Positions 51,659 to 60,171 of a stretch of DNA of 64,000 bases are shown here, piece after piece (position 1 is the first letter of the stretch; every line of letters begins with the position of its first letter). The stretch spans positions 1 to 64,000 of the forward strand of contig CABJAE010000002.1 in NCBI GenBank assembly GCA_902363535.1, in the 5' to 3' direction. The notes under the pieces were generated by a model that was not told the origin of the DNA, did no database searches, and saw nothing but the letters and a program-made list of their open reading frames with translations. Source of the DNA: Peptoniphilaceae bacterium (lineage in GTDB: Bacteria; Bacillota; Clostridia; Tissierellales; Peptoniphilaceae). The translations under genes and the position numbers were made by a program.

Positions 51659-52229
51659 GCCGCCACCTGCCTTTCGTGATTTCCATTTGATGCACGGACA
51701 CGGCACAAAAATGCCGCGTGGGGCGCATCTGCTTTCTGTACGGGGCGAAGGCCGGATCGTACACGGCCCCCTGAGGCAAATCCACCCGGCGGTAGATGCG
51801 GCCGATTCGCTCAAAGCCCAAAGACTCGTAGAGATGAATGGCCCGCCCGTTCCAGGGAAGCACTTCCAGAAGAATCCGCTCAAGCCCCAAGGTGTAAAAG
51901 CCGTAATCCAAGAGCCAATGCATGGCCGCCCGGCCCAGGCCCCGATCGATCACCGCCCGGTCCAGAATAATGCCCACCTCGGCGGTGCGGGTGATGAGGG
52001 AAATGTTTTTCAGGCCCATGTAGCCCACGGCGCGTCCCGCCTCCACAATGGCGAAGTACTGATCCCGGTGGCCCTTGGTTTTCCAGCGGTACCAATCCCC
52101 CACCGTGTCCTCGTCTTCCATAAAATTATACATACTGAAGAGCGGGTCGTCGTAGTCCGTCCAGTTTAAAAAATCGCGCACGTGTTCTTCCTTTAAAGGC
52201 ACCACGTCCATGGCTTTTTTATCGCGCAA
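51648..52229 (-). CDS. GNAT-family N-acetyltransferase
   Basis: A 193-residue acetyltransferase. The start is taken as TTG 52229 (MRDKKAMDVVPLKEEH), right behind AGGAGGAGGAGGGGG; an in-frame ATG at 52211 (MDVVPL) is the alternative. The GNAT core shows GYMGLKNISLITRTAEVGIILD, then the acetyl-CoA loop DRGLGRAAMHWLLDYGF, and the later LEVLPWNGRAIHLYESLGFERIG. The layout resembles RimJ/SpeG-type enzymes, but the acceptor is unknown. It heads a GNAT-DnaD-DnaI operon with overlapping ends, an odd partner for replication genes. Its ribosome site forms one arm of an upstream terminator. Confidence 0.85.
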   Translation of the reverse strand: MRDKKAMDVVPLKEEHVRDFLNWTDYDDPLFSMYNFMEDEDTVGDWYRWKTKGHRDQYFAIVEAGRAVGYMGLKNISLITRTAEVGIILDRAVIDRGLGRAAMHWLLDYGFYTLGLERILLEVLPWNGRAIHLYESLGFERIGRIYRRVDLPQGAVYDPAFAPYRKQMRPTRHFCAVSVHQMEITKGRWRRGI

Positions 52230-52281
52230 AAAACCCCCTCCTCCTCCTATGATTGTACCATAAGGGGCGAGGGGGTTTTTT
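52229..52281 (-). terminator. Terminator whose distal arm carries the GNAT ribosome site
   Basis: AAAAAACCCCCTC (minus-strand product) pairs with GAGGGGGTTTTTT. It ends the giant SLH gene. The second arm is the AGGAGGAGGAGGGGG ribosome site of the GNAT gene. The loop holds an extended -10 box, TGGTACAAT (-10 at 52252-52257). Confidence 0.75.
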
Positions 52282-52311
52282 CACTTTTTTCAGATGGGCG
52301 GAGGATAGGCT

Positions 52312-55300
52312 TTAGATAAAGCTCTTGCCGTTAATGCCCGTCCAGTGTTCTGTCTTCTTGTCGCGGTCGCGAATGAAATCGTGGCCCATGGTGGCTTCCA
52401 TGATCGGTTCAAAGTACCAATCGCTGCGCTTCACATCGCCAAAGCGAATCACTTCACTCGGGTGCGCGTCGATCCAATAGAGATCGGCGTGGCGATTCAA
52501 CATGCGGTTGGTAATGGCCGTGACTTCTGCGCGGGTAATGGCTTGTTCGGGGCGGAAGGTGTTGTCCGGATAGCCCGAAATCCATCCCTTGGTCGCCGCA
52601 GAGCGAATGGCGTTATAGCCCCAGTGGCTCGGCGCCAGGTCGCTGAAGGAAATGGCATTTCCTTGCGCCAATGCGTCGAATCGCGAAGCGATGGCGGCGA
52701 ATTCCGCGCGGGTAATGGGCTTGTTGGGCTTGAAGCTGCCGTCGGGATAGCCGCTGACAATGCCTCGTTGCACCGCATAGCCCACGGTGTTCGCGTACCA
52801 GTCGCCGGGGCGAATGTCCGAGAGGCCCGCGTTGTAGTGGCGCCATTTTACCGGGCGCTCGTTCAAGAGGCGGGTAAACATGGTGGCCGCTTCCGCACGG
52901 GTCATGCCCCTGTTGGGGGCGAAATTGCCGTCCGGATAACCGATGAGGTATTGGTAGTGATCCGTGGTGTTCAACGCATCCTTGCCGACATTCGGTTGAT
53001 TCGGTTGGTTCGGTTGATTCGGTTGGTTCGGTTGATTCGGTTGCTCGCAAGTGTTGTTGCAATCGCCGGGAACGGGATAGGGCCGTAATTCGGGCGTGGG
53101 ATCGACAGGCTTTTGTTTTTCGTATTGCGCCGTAATGACATAGGTCGGAGCATTCGCTTCAAACTTAACCTTTAGCGATCTATCCCACTTGTCGAATCGG
53201 TAGCCGTCATTGGGCGTTACCCACGGCGAGGGAAGATAAACTTCTGCACCAGGCTTGACCCAATAATTGGTCGGTCCGGATAAGCTGCCGTGTTCACCCG
53301 ACTTGAATTCTACCTTTACATAACCGTCGATTTCCTTTGTGGAGATGTCGCTTGGGTTATTGTAAAGGGCGGTGATGGTCGTGTCAACTGTGTATTGAAT
53401 GGCTTGATTGATGGAAATATCCCATCCGGCAGATTCATAGCCTGCGTTCGGATGAACCTTCGGAGCCACGCCTTCTAACACAACCGCTACTTTCGGGTTG
53501 ACGTAATATACCGTCTTACCTTCTAATGTGCCGTGGGCGCCCTTCTCAAAGGTAACGGTGACATAACCTTCGGGTTTATCGTTCGGATTTCCCTTATCGT
53601 CTTTTTCCGGGATGACCGGAGCCAGCTCCGTCGCCTTGGCGGTGACGACAATGTCCGTCGCTACGATGATCGTATCATCCTTTGGATCCCACTCGTTAAA
53701 CTTGTATCCGGTGTCTTCGGTATAATTCGGTTTTACAAGTTCAGCATTTCCGAATGTGATACCTGCATTTTTCTTGACGTAGTAGGCTTTTCGTTCCGTG
53801 AGCTTTAAGCCCGGATCTGCCTTAAAAGTCACTCTTACATAGCCCTCAGGCTTGGTAATGGGCTCATTGGGATCGTAGGGGATGATGTTTTTCGCTTCCG
53901 TATAGGTGGCGGTGATGGTGGTTCCATTTACATCGGTAAATTTCGTTGGAGTACTTGGATTGTAAACTGCTCCGTCGGCATTTACGCCAATCTTCCATTC
54001 CTTAAAAGTGAAGTATTGTTTCCCTACGGGATCCTTCACGGGAATGGTGACTGCCTTTTTCGGGTTGACCCAGAAAGTCTTGGGGCCTTCCATCGTCCCG
54101 TTGTCCGTGGGGACGAATTTCACTTCCACGAAATTCGCGGGAACTGTATCGGGTTTTTTATCTCCCGTTTGAGGAATGACATCGGAAACGTATTGGGCCG
54201 TGATGGTAGTGTCAGCACCAAATTGATGTCTCGGTTTGTCGGCAAGTTTGTATTCCTTTTCGACTCCATTATCGTCATAGGTCCACTTCACAAACTTGTT
54301 ATCGCCGGTGCCCGTGGGGTTTTCCCCGGGGATGACCACTTTCGCTTCGGGATTCACATAGTAGGTGTACTTTTGCGGATCCTTCGCCTTCGTCGTGGGA
54401 TCGACCGTGACTTTTACGTAGGTATCCGGAACGTAGTTCGGTTTTTCCCCATTGGTGTTGGCTTTGTAAATGTTTTTGATGACCTTAATGGGGATGTCTA
54501 CGGTTTGAACTTCGCCGTTTTTAAAGGTGACTTTTGCCTTGATGGTTTCTATCCGAGACGGATTGTTGCCGCCATTTTTTTCTTTCAGCTTGTCGTAAAG
54601 AGCGTTCTTTAATGCGTCACCTGCAAGCGGATTTCCATCATCGTCGAGGAATTGAACCGTGGCATCATCGGGCAGGGAATTGCCCTTTACTTTCAAGGCA
54701 GCCTTTAATTGATCGACCGTCGCTTCCTTTTCAATAAAGTTGTTGACCCCAGTATCTCCTTCTTTAAAGGATTCGTGAACGGTGATTTCATCTGCAATTA
54801 CCGTCCCTTGGTCGGTAATGCTCTTTTCGTATTGGGCGGTGACGACGGTTGTGTCATTTGTAAACTTGGCTTTGATTTCATCCGTCCATGTTCTAAACGG
54901 AACTTCGTCGGACGTCCACTTGGTGAAGTTCCAGGTAAATGCCTTTGGATTGCTTGCATCCACAGACACATCTTTGCCCGTGGGCTTGACGAAGGGAATG
55001 GTCACTTCTTTGGTGGGATTGACGTAGTAGATCTTTTCCGTCTCGACCGTCGCTTTATCCGTTGGCACGACCTGCACGGTGACGTAGCCGTCGGGTTTCT
55101 TCGTGTTTTCGTCTATTTTTTCAATGACATCATCCAACGCCTTGAAATTAAAGGTATAGGTTGCATCTTCGGCGAACTGCTTCTTTACTATTACAGGATC
55201 CCAGGTGCCGCCATCTTCCGTGTAGCCGACATTGGGGTTTTTGGTAATGGCATCGGCCGTGTTTGTCAGATCGATGTCTGTATTCGGTTTGACATAGTAA

Positions 55301-58300
55301 ACCGTTGTTCCCGATAAGGATCCATTGGCATCCGCTTTAAAGGTGACGATGTGATAGCCGTCCGGCCTATCGCTTCCGTCGGTATTCTTTTGAGGGATGA
55401 TATTTCCTCGGTCTGTATATCCTGCTGTAATTTTATAAGGTGAGTCCTTGGCCTCAAGCTTTACGGTTAAATCCTTGTCCCATTTATCGAACTTGTAGCC
55501 GACACTGGGCTTGACATCCGGCGCGGGAATGGTGACCTTTACACCCGGCTTAATCCAAAGATTTACATCCCCCGTTAGGGTTCCGTGATCACCTTGTTTA
55601 AATTCAACTTTGACATAGCCCGGTTTTTCAACTTTGGACACATTGCCAATTTCATTGAATTGTGCCGTAATAACATCATTATCGGCGTATTGAATTTTTT
55701 CCTTGATGGGACGATCCCAATCGGCAAATTCATAGCCGGTAATGGGATTTACTTTCGGTGCGTAGCCTTCTAATTCCACGGCCTTTTCAGGATTCACGTA
55801 AACGACTTTTTCTACGCTTCCCGCCTTGTCCGTCGTTTTAAAGGTGACGGTGATATATTTGTCAGGTTTTTTATTTTCCCCGCCTGTCGGCTTGTCCTTG
55901 GGGACGACGTCAGCATGGGCAGTATACATCGCAGTTACTACTAAGTCTTCTTTAATCACAAAGTCATTCTGTTTCGACCAATGACTGAAATCGTAGCCTA
56001 CATCCGGCGTAACCACCGGACGATTCGAATTTCTGGCAAATGTCAAATCACTCATATTGACATTGGCATTCGGATTGACGTAGTAAACCTTTTTGCCCGA
56101 GGTTATTGTCCCATGTTTGCCGTCAGTAAAGGTAACGGTGACGTAGCCTTCGGGCTTAGAATTGGGTTTTCCCTCTTTGTCCGTAGAAGGAATAAAGTCT
56201 CCGATTTTATCAAAGTAGCCATAAACCTCTGTATTAGGCATGGTGTACTTTGTCGGCGTCGCCGGATCGGGACTCCACGCTCTAAACTTATAGCCCACAC
56301 TAGGCGATGTTTTCGGCGGCGTGATGGTTACGTATTTATTCGGGATGACGTAGTAGACTTCGGATTCACCCGCTTCAATCTTTCCGGCATTTTCCGGATG
56401 AATAACGAAAGTAACCTTGACATAGCCCGCCGGTTGTTTGTTTTCCGTTCCATCCGGATTCGTCTTGGGGATAACATCCTTCGGTCCGTTAAAGGAGCCG
56501 GTAATGGTCGTGTCTTTGTCATACACCGTAGGAATCGTCGCGTTTTTATCCCATGCGCCGAATTCATAGCCGGTGTTGGCCTTGGTCGTCGGTGGAGTGA
56601 TTTTTACATATTCCGTCGGGTTGACATAGAACTTGGTTACGCCTTCGATGGAGCCTTTGGCTTCGTCGCCATCTTTTATTTTAAAGATGACTTCCTTGTA
56701 GCCTTCGGGCTTCGTGTTTGGATTGCCTTCACCGTCTTTTTCCGGAATCACATTATCCAGCTTCGTGGCCTTGGCGATGACGACGATGTCCGCTGCTTCG
56801 ATCTTTAATGTGTCCTCCTGGTCCCACTCTTTAAACTTGTAGCCGGTATCCTCGGAATACTTTGGTTTTACAAGGTCTTTATTTCCAAGTGTGATCCCTG
56901 CATTTGCCTTGACATAATAGGCCTTGGACTCGGTAAGCTCTAATCCCTTTTCCGCTGCGAAGGTGACCCTTACATAGCCCTCGGGGCGAACCTTGGGATC
57001 GGGAACGCTGGGATCGTAGGGAATGATGTTTTCTGTTTCTTCATAGGTTGCAGTGATTACTGTTGTTGCTTCAGTAAACTTTTGTGCAGTGCTCGGAGTA
57101 TAAACCGCACCATCCGCTTTTGCCCCCATCTTCCATTCTTTGAAGGTGTAGGTCGCTTTCGCTTCCGGATTTTCAATCGGAATGGTGACATCTTTCTTGG
57201 GATTTACATAGAAAATCTTTGCAGTCGTATCTTTTGCCTTGTCTGTCGGAACAAATTTGACTTCAACATATCCGTCCGGTTTTTCATTTGGATTGCCGGA
57301 CCCGTCTTTTTCCGGAATGACATCCGGAAGTTTTTCGTAGTAAATCTTAATGGTCGCCTTGTTATCTAGGGCATATTTTGAATTTGCAGGATTCAGTTCA
57401 ATTCTATTGAACTTATAGCCGATAAGCTTCGGTGCTGTTTCAGCTGTATAGACATTTTTTTCTATCGCTTCGCCGGCTGTGCCTTCTTTTTCTGTAGGAT
57501 ATTCTACTCCGTCAATCTTAAATGTATCAGCAATAGGCTTTCCATCTAAGTCAAGATAGGAAATTAGGGCACTGGCCTTGGCATAGTGGGCGTAGAAAGT
57601 TTCCGGTACATAACCGTTTACCGGGTCTGCATCCCAATTCCAGCCTTTGAATTGAATTTCGTAATCATCGGCAGGTTTTGTTCCATCTGTCTTAGCGTTT
57701 TGCCATTCTTTAAAATCAAATCCATCTTTTGTTGGGTTGCTATATGCTTTGTCAAATTCATCCTTGACTTCTTTAAAAGTTACTTTTTCAACAGTAGCGT
57801 TGTCTCCGTCAAAGTATACATAGACAGTCTTTTGAGTTACTGTGTCTGATTTAAATTCACCGCCGTTGGCATCAAAGATAACCGGGAAGTATACATAAGG
57901 ATTTTTTGGAGTATCTGTGGTTACTTTCTTGTAGTATTTGTAAGTTACTATATCTAAGTTATCAGGATCTGTTGGGTCTTTATATTTTTTGCCCTTTATT
58001 GACTCTCTTGAACTATAGATATATCCCTTAAAATCAGGGCCCGGTTTGGGATAATCCCGGTCATCCGCATAATCGCCTAGTTTTCCTTCTTTTGTCTCAG
58101 GGTAGTCTACCCCGTCTTTATGGTACTTAGGGTCGATTTCTTTGCCATTTTCATCAACGTATTTGATGTTGATGGTGCCTTGTTTTTCTTTTTCATATTG
58201 GGCTTCAATTGTGGTATCTTTCGTGAACATATGCCTTGGCTTATCAGCTAATTTATATTCGTCAGTAGTTCCTTTAATTAGCCATTTAGTAAAGACATTA

Positions 58301-60162
58301 TCGCCTGTTCCTGTTGGGTCTTTCCCGGGGATCACCACTTTCGCATCCGGATTCACATAGTAATAAGTCTTTTGAGGATCTTGCGCCTTGGTGGTGGGAT
58401 CCAACGTAACCTTTACATAGCCGTCCGGTACATAGAAGGGTCTTTCCGATAAGGTCTTGGCTTCGTAAATGTTTTTTACGACCTTAATGGGAATGTCCAC
58501 GGTTTGGCTCGTGCCGTTTTTATGGGTGATTTTCGCCTTTACCGTTTCTACTCTTGTAGGTTCATCATTAGGATTATCTTTTTCTTTTAATTTTTCATAA
58601 AGATAATCTTTTAATGCATCGCCGGTAATAGCAGTGCCGCTGTCGTCTAAAATTTCAAGTTTATCGTCAGTCGCCAACGGTTGCGAATCACCCTTGGCGC
58701 CTTTAATCTTCACCTGTCCCTTGAGTTGTTCAAGTGTCGGAATAAAGTCGTTGACATAACCCGTGCCATCTTTGAAAGATTCTTTTACTTCAAGTTGCTC
58801 TACAACAATGTCGTTGTTGTCCCAAATGGCGTAAAGGGTTTTGGCTTCTTTAATGTTTTTAAAGAAGTCAGCCGTGACGGGAGTTGTTCCACCCTTCGTT
58901 TCCGACCAGCCCTTAAAAGTTTCGCGATCCTTCGTGGGATTTTCAGCCTTGTCCGTCAACGTGCCGTCGTATTCCACTTCCTTAACGATCTTTTGGTCTG
59001 CGCCGTCTTCGGTAATGGAAGCAAACTTCCCGCCATTAGCATCGAAAGTCACGGGGATGATCTCCGTCATGGTGAGCTTCCCGCCGTTAATGACGTCGTA
59101 CTCAAATTTATAGGAAAAAATCTTTTCGCCAAAGGTAATGCGCTGATTGTCCTCATCTAAAGTAAAGCTACTTATAGGATTTCCTTCCGCATCATCACCG
59201 ATATAGTCCTCTGCTACCTTTATCTCAGGCGTTTTCACTAAAGACGAAGAGGAATATTCCGTATAACCCGGATCTTCATAATCCGAGTTGTTGACAAAAT
59301 CATTGCGAATGATGATAGATCCCCCGTCTTTTGTGGAGAAGGGGAAGTAACCCGGGTACTCGTCGATCTTATTATCGAATTCCCCATTCACCGGCGGTCT
59401 TGCATTTTCAGCTAAACCGGTATGCCATTCGGAAACAAATTTCGTGGACGCCACTTGTTGAATGCTTAGGTCGATCACAATATTTGCTACATTTAATCCC
59501 GTTTCCGGATCTTTTTCAAAGCCGGCTGATCCGGGTGTTCCTGCAATACGATAGGTCAGCAGCTTTACCTTTTCCGATACATCTTGATCCAAATACGCAG
59601 AATAGGTGTATGCTTCCAATCCTTCTGAATATAATGGGATTCTAGCCGGCTCTCCTGTCCAGTCTGTCCAGCTATATTTCCCATCTCTACTCACTTCTAA
59701 TTCGTAAAAACGGCCAGTTTCTTTATTGTTAAGCCATTGTTTAAAAACGAGTTTCGCCTTTCCGAGATTGCCATTGGAATCTTTTCCAAAGACGCCTTCC
59801 CAGTCGAATTTTCCGCCGTCTAAACCTATTGTCTTGAAATCTGCAGATACTTTCCCTACAATTCTCGGCTTGTCTTTATCCGGAATGTCTTGTCCGGGGA
59901 GATACGGCGTGTTAAACGCCGTTGCTCCGGATTTTTTCTGTAGATGCTTTCTGCTATTTTCTGTCGCTTGTTTCTGGATGTCCAGAATAACTTTGTTCGT
60001 CAGTTTGGGATAATCTTTCCCGTCTACCTTTCCTACTTCAACAAGTTCCTTGTCCATTTTCGGATAAGGCAAGACTGCCTTCTCGGCACGGGCTGCGCCG
60101 GGTACAAGTACCTGCGCAACCATCAATAGTGCCAGAAGGAATGCTGTAGCTCTTTTTGTCAT
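52312..60162 (-). CDS. Giant SLH-anchored surface protein with about 15 beta-repeats
   Basis: A 2616-residue surface protein with a signal peptide (cut near PGAARA, about 26) and an unknown N-domain (to about 370). An InlB-type repeat follows (VTFDANGGKFASI...TLYAIWD). The bulk consists of about 15 repeats of 60-80 residues patterned GYVxVxF..YYVNPxxxVxIP..GYxFxxW..T.ITAxY. Interspersed are two MucBP-like units (INIKYVDENGKEI and ALISYLDLDGKPI) and two copies of an ESFK...IPIKV(V/I)KNIY module. Then come an NQP tandem tract and three C-terminal SLH units (GYPDGNFAPNRGMTRAEA, GYPDGSFKPNKPITRAEF, GYPDNTFRPEQAITRAEV). The SLH end binds the wall and the repeats form a long stalk. The ribosome site GGAGG lies in a 9-base gap after the upstream giant gene, so both are co-expressed. 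Confidence 0.9.
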   Translation of the reverse strand: MTKRATAFLLALLMVAQVLVPGAARAEKAVLPYPKMDKELVEVGKVDGKDYPKLTNKVILDIQKQATENSRKHLQKKSGATAFNTPYLPGQDIPDKDKPRIVGKVSADFKTIGLDGGKFDWEGVFGKDSNGNLGKAKLVFKQWLNNKETGRFYELEVSRDGKYSWTDWTGEPARIPLYSEGLEAYTYSAYLDQDVSEKVKLLTYRIAGTPGSAGFEKDPETGLNVANIVIDLSIQQVASTKFVSEWHTGLAENARPPVNGEFDNKIDEYPGYFPFSTKDGGSIIIRNDFVNNSDYEDPGYTEYSSSSLVKTPEIKVAEDYIGDDAEGNPISSFTLDEDNQRITFGEKIFSYKFEYDVINGGKLTMTEIIPVTFDANGGKFASITEDGADQKIVKEVEYDGTLTDKAENPTKDRETFKGWSETKGGTTPVTADFFKNIKEAKTLYAIWDNNDIVVEQLEVKESFKDGTGYVNDFIPTLEQLKGQVKIKGAKGDSQPLATDDKLEILDDSGTAITGDALKDYLYEKLKEKDNPNDEPTRVETVKAKITHKNGTSQTVDIPIKVVKNIYEAKTLSERPFYVPDGYVKVTLDPTTKAQDPQKTYYYVNPDAKVVIPGKDPTGTGDNVFTKWLIKGTTDEYKLADKPRHMFTKDTTIEAQYEKEKQGTINIKYVDENGKEIDPKYHKDGVDYPETKEGKLGDYADDRDYPKPGPDFKGYIYSSRESIKGKKYKDPTDPDNLDIVTYKYYKKVTTDTPKNPYVYFPVIFDANGGEFKSDTVTQKTVYVYFDGDNATVEKVTFKEVKDEFDKAYSNPTKDGFDFKEWQNAKTDGTKPADDYEIQFKGWNWDADPVNGYVPETFYAHYAKASALISYLDLDGKPIADTFKIDGVEYPTEKEGTAGEAIEKNVYTAETAPKLIGYKFNRIELNPANSKYALDNKATIKIYYEKLPDVIPEKDGSGNPNEKPDGYVEVKFVPTDKAKDTTAKIFYVNPKKDVTIPIENPEAKATYTFKEWKMGAKADGAVYTPSTAQKFTEATTVITATYEETENIIPYDPSVPDPKVRPEGYVRVTFAAEKGLELTESKAYYVKANAGITLGNKDLVKPKYSEDTGYKFKEWDQEDTLKIEAADIVVIAKATKLDNVIPEKDGEGNPNTKPEGYKEVIFKIKDGDEAKGSIEGVTKFYVNPTEYVKITPPTTKANTGYEFGAWDKNATIPTVYDKDTTITGSFNGPKDVIPKTNPDGTENKQPAGYVKVTFVIHPENAGKIEAGESEVYYVIPNKYVTITPPKTSPSVGYKFRAWSPDPATPTKYTMPNTEVYGYFDKIGDFIPSTDKEGKPNSKPEGYVTVTFTDGKHGTITSGKKVYYVNPNANVNMSDLTFARNSNRPVVTPDVGYDFSHWSKQNDFVIKEDLVVTAMYTAHADVVPKDKPTGGENKKPDKYITVTFKTTDKAGSVEKVVYVNPEKAVELEGYAPKVNPITGYEFADWDRPIKEKIQYADNDVITAQFNEIGNVSKVEKPGYVKVEFKQGDHGTLTGDVNLWIKPGVKVTIPAPDVKPSVGYKFDKWDKDLTVKLEAKDSPYKITAGYTDRGNIIPQKNTDGSDRPDGYHIVTFKADANGSLSGTTVYYVKPNTDIDLTNTADAITKNPNVGYTEDGGTWDPVIVKKQFAEDATYTFNFKALDDVIEKIDENTKKPDGYVTVQVVPTDKATVETEKIYYVNPTKEVTIPFVKPTGKDVSVDASNPKAFTWNFTKWTSDEVPFRTWTDEIKAKFTNDTTVVTAQYEKSITDQGTVIADEITVHESFKEGDTGVNNFIEKEATVDQLKAALKVKGNSLPDDATVQFLDDDGNPLAGDALKNALYDKLKEKNGGNNPSRIETIKAKVTFKNGEVQTVDIPIKVIKNIYKANTNGEKPNYVPDTYVKVTVDPTTKAKDPQKYTYYVNPEAKVVIPGENPTGTGDNKFVKWTYDDNGVEKEYKLADKPRHQFGADTTITAQYVSDVIPQTGDKKPDTVPANFVEVKFVPTDNGTMEGPKTFWVNPKKAVTIPVKDPVGKQYFTFKEWKIGVNADGAVYNPSTPTKFTDVNGTTITATYTEAKNIIPYDPNEPITKPEGYVRVTFKADPGLKLTERKAYYVKKNAGITFGNAELVKPNYTEDTGYKFNEWDPKDDTIIVATDIVVTAKATELAPVIPEKDDKGNPNDKPEGYVTVTFEKGAHGTLEGKTVYYVNPKVAVVLEGVAPKVHPNAGYESAGWDISINQAIQYTVDTTITALYNNPSDISTKEIDGYVKVEFKSGEHGSLSGPTNYWVKPGAEVYLPSPWVTPNDGYRFDKWDRSLKVKFEANAPTYVITAQYEKQKPVDPTPELRPYPVPGDCNNTCEQPNQPNQPNQPNQPNQPNVGKDALNTTDHYQYLIGYPDGNFAPNRGMTRAEAATMFTRLLNERPVKWRHYNAGLSDIRPGDWYANTVGYAVQRGIVSGYPDGSFKPNKPITRAEFAAIASRFDALAQGNAISFSDLAPSHWGYNAIRSAATKGWISGYPDNTFRPEQAITRAEVTAITNRMLNRHADLYWIDAHPSEVIRFGDVKRSDWYFEPIMEATMGHDFIRDRDKKTEHWTGINGKSFI
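52985..53045. repeat. Nine-base tandem repeat encoding Asn-Gln-Pro
   Basis: About six copies of a 9-base unit (TTCGGTTGA/G on the plus strand) encode an NQP linker between the beta-repeats and the SLH units. The alternation of two unit variants suggests slippage or 18-base expansion, so the length may vary between strains. Confidence 0.85.
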
Positions 60163-60171
60163 TTTTCCTCC

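Noticed and set aside
52985..53045. Short regular repeats that could be read as a CRISPR-like array
   Set aside because: They are in-frame 9-base units encoding Asn-Gln-Pro with no spacers, inside a coding region.
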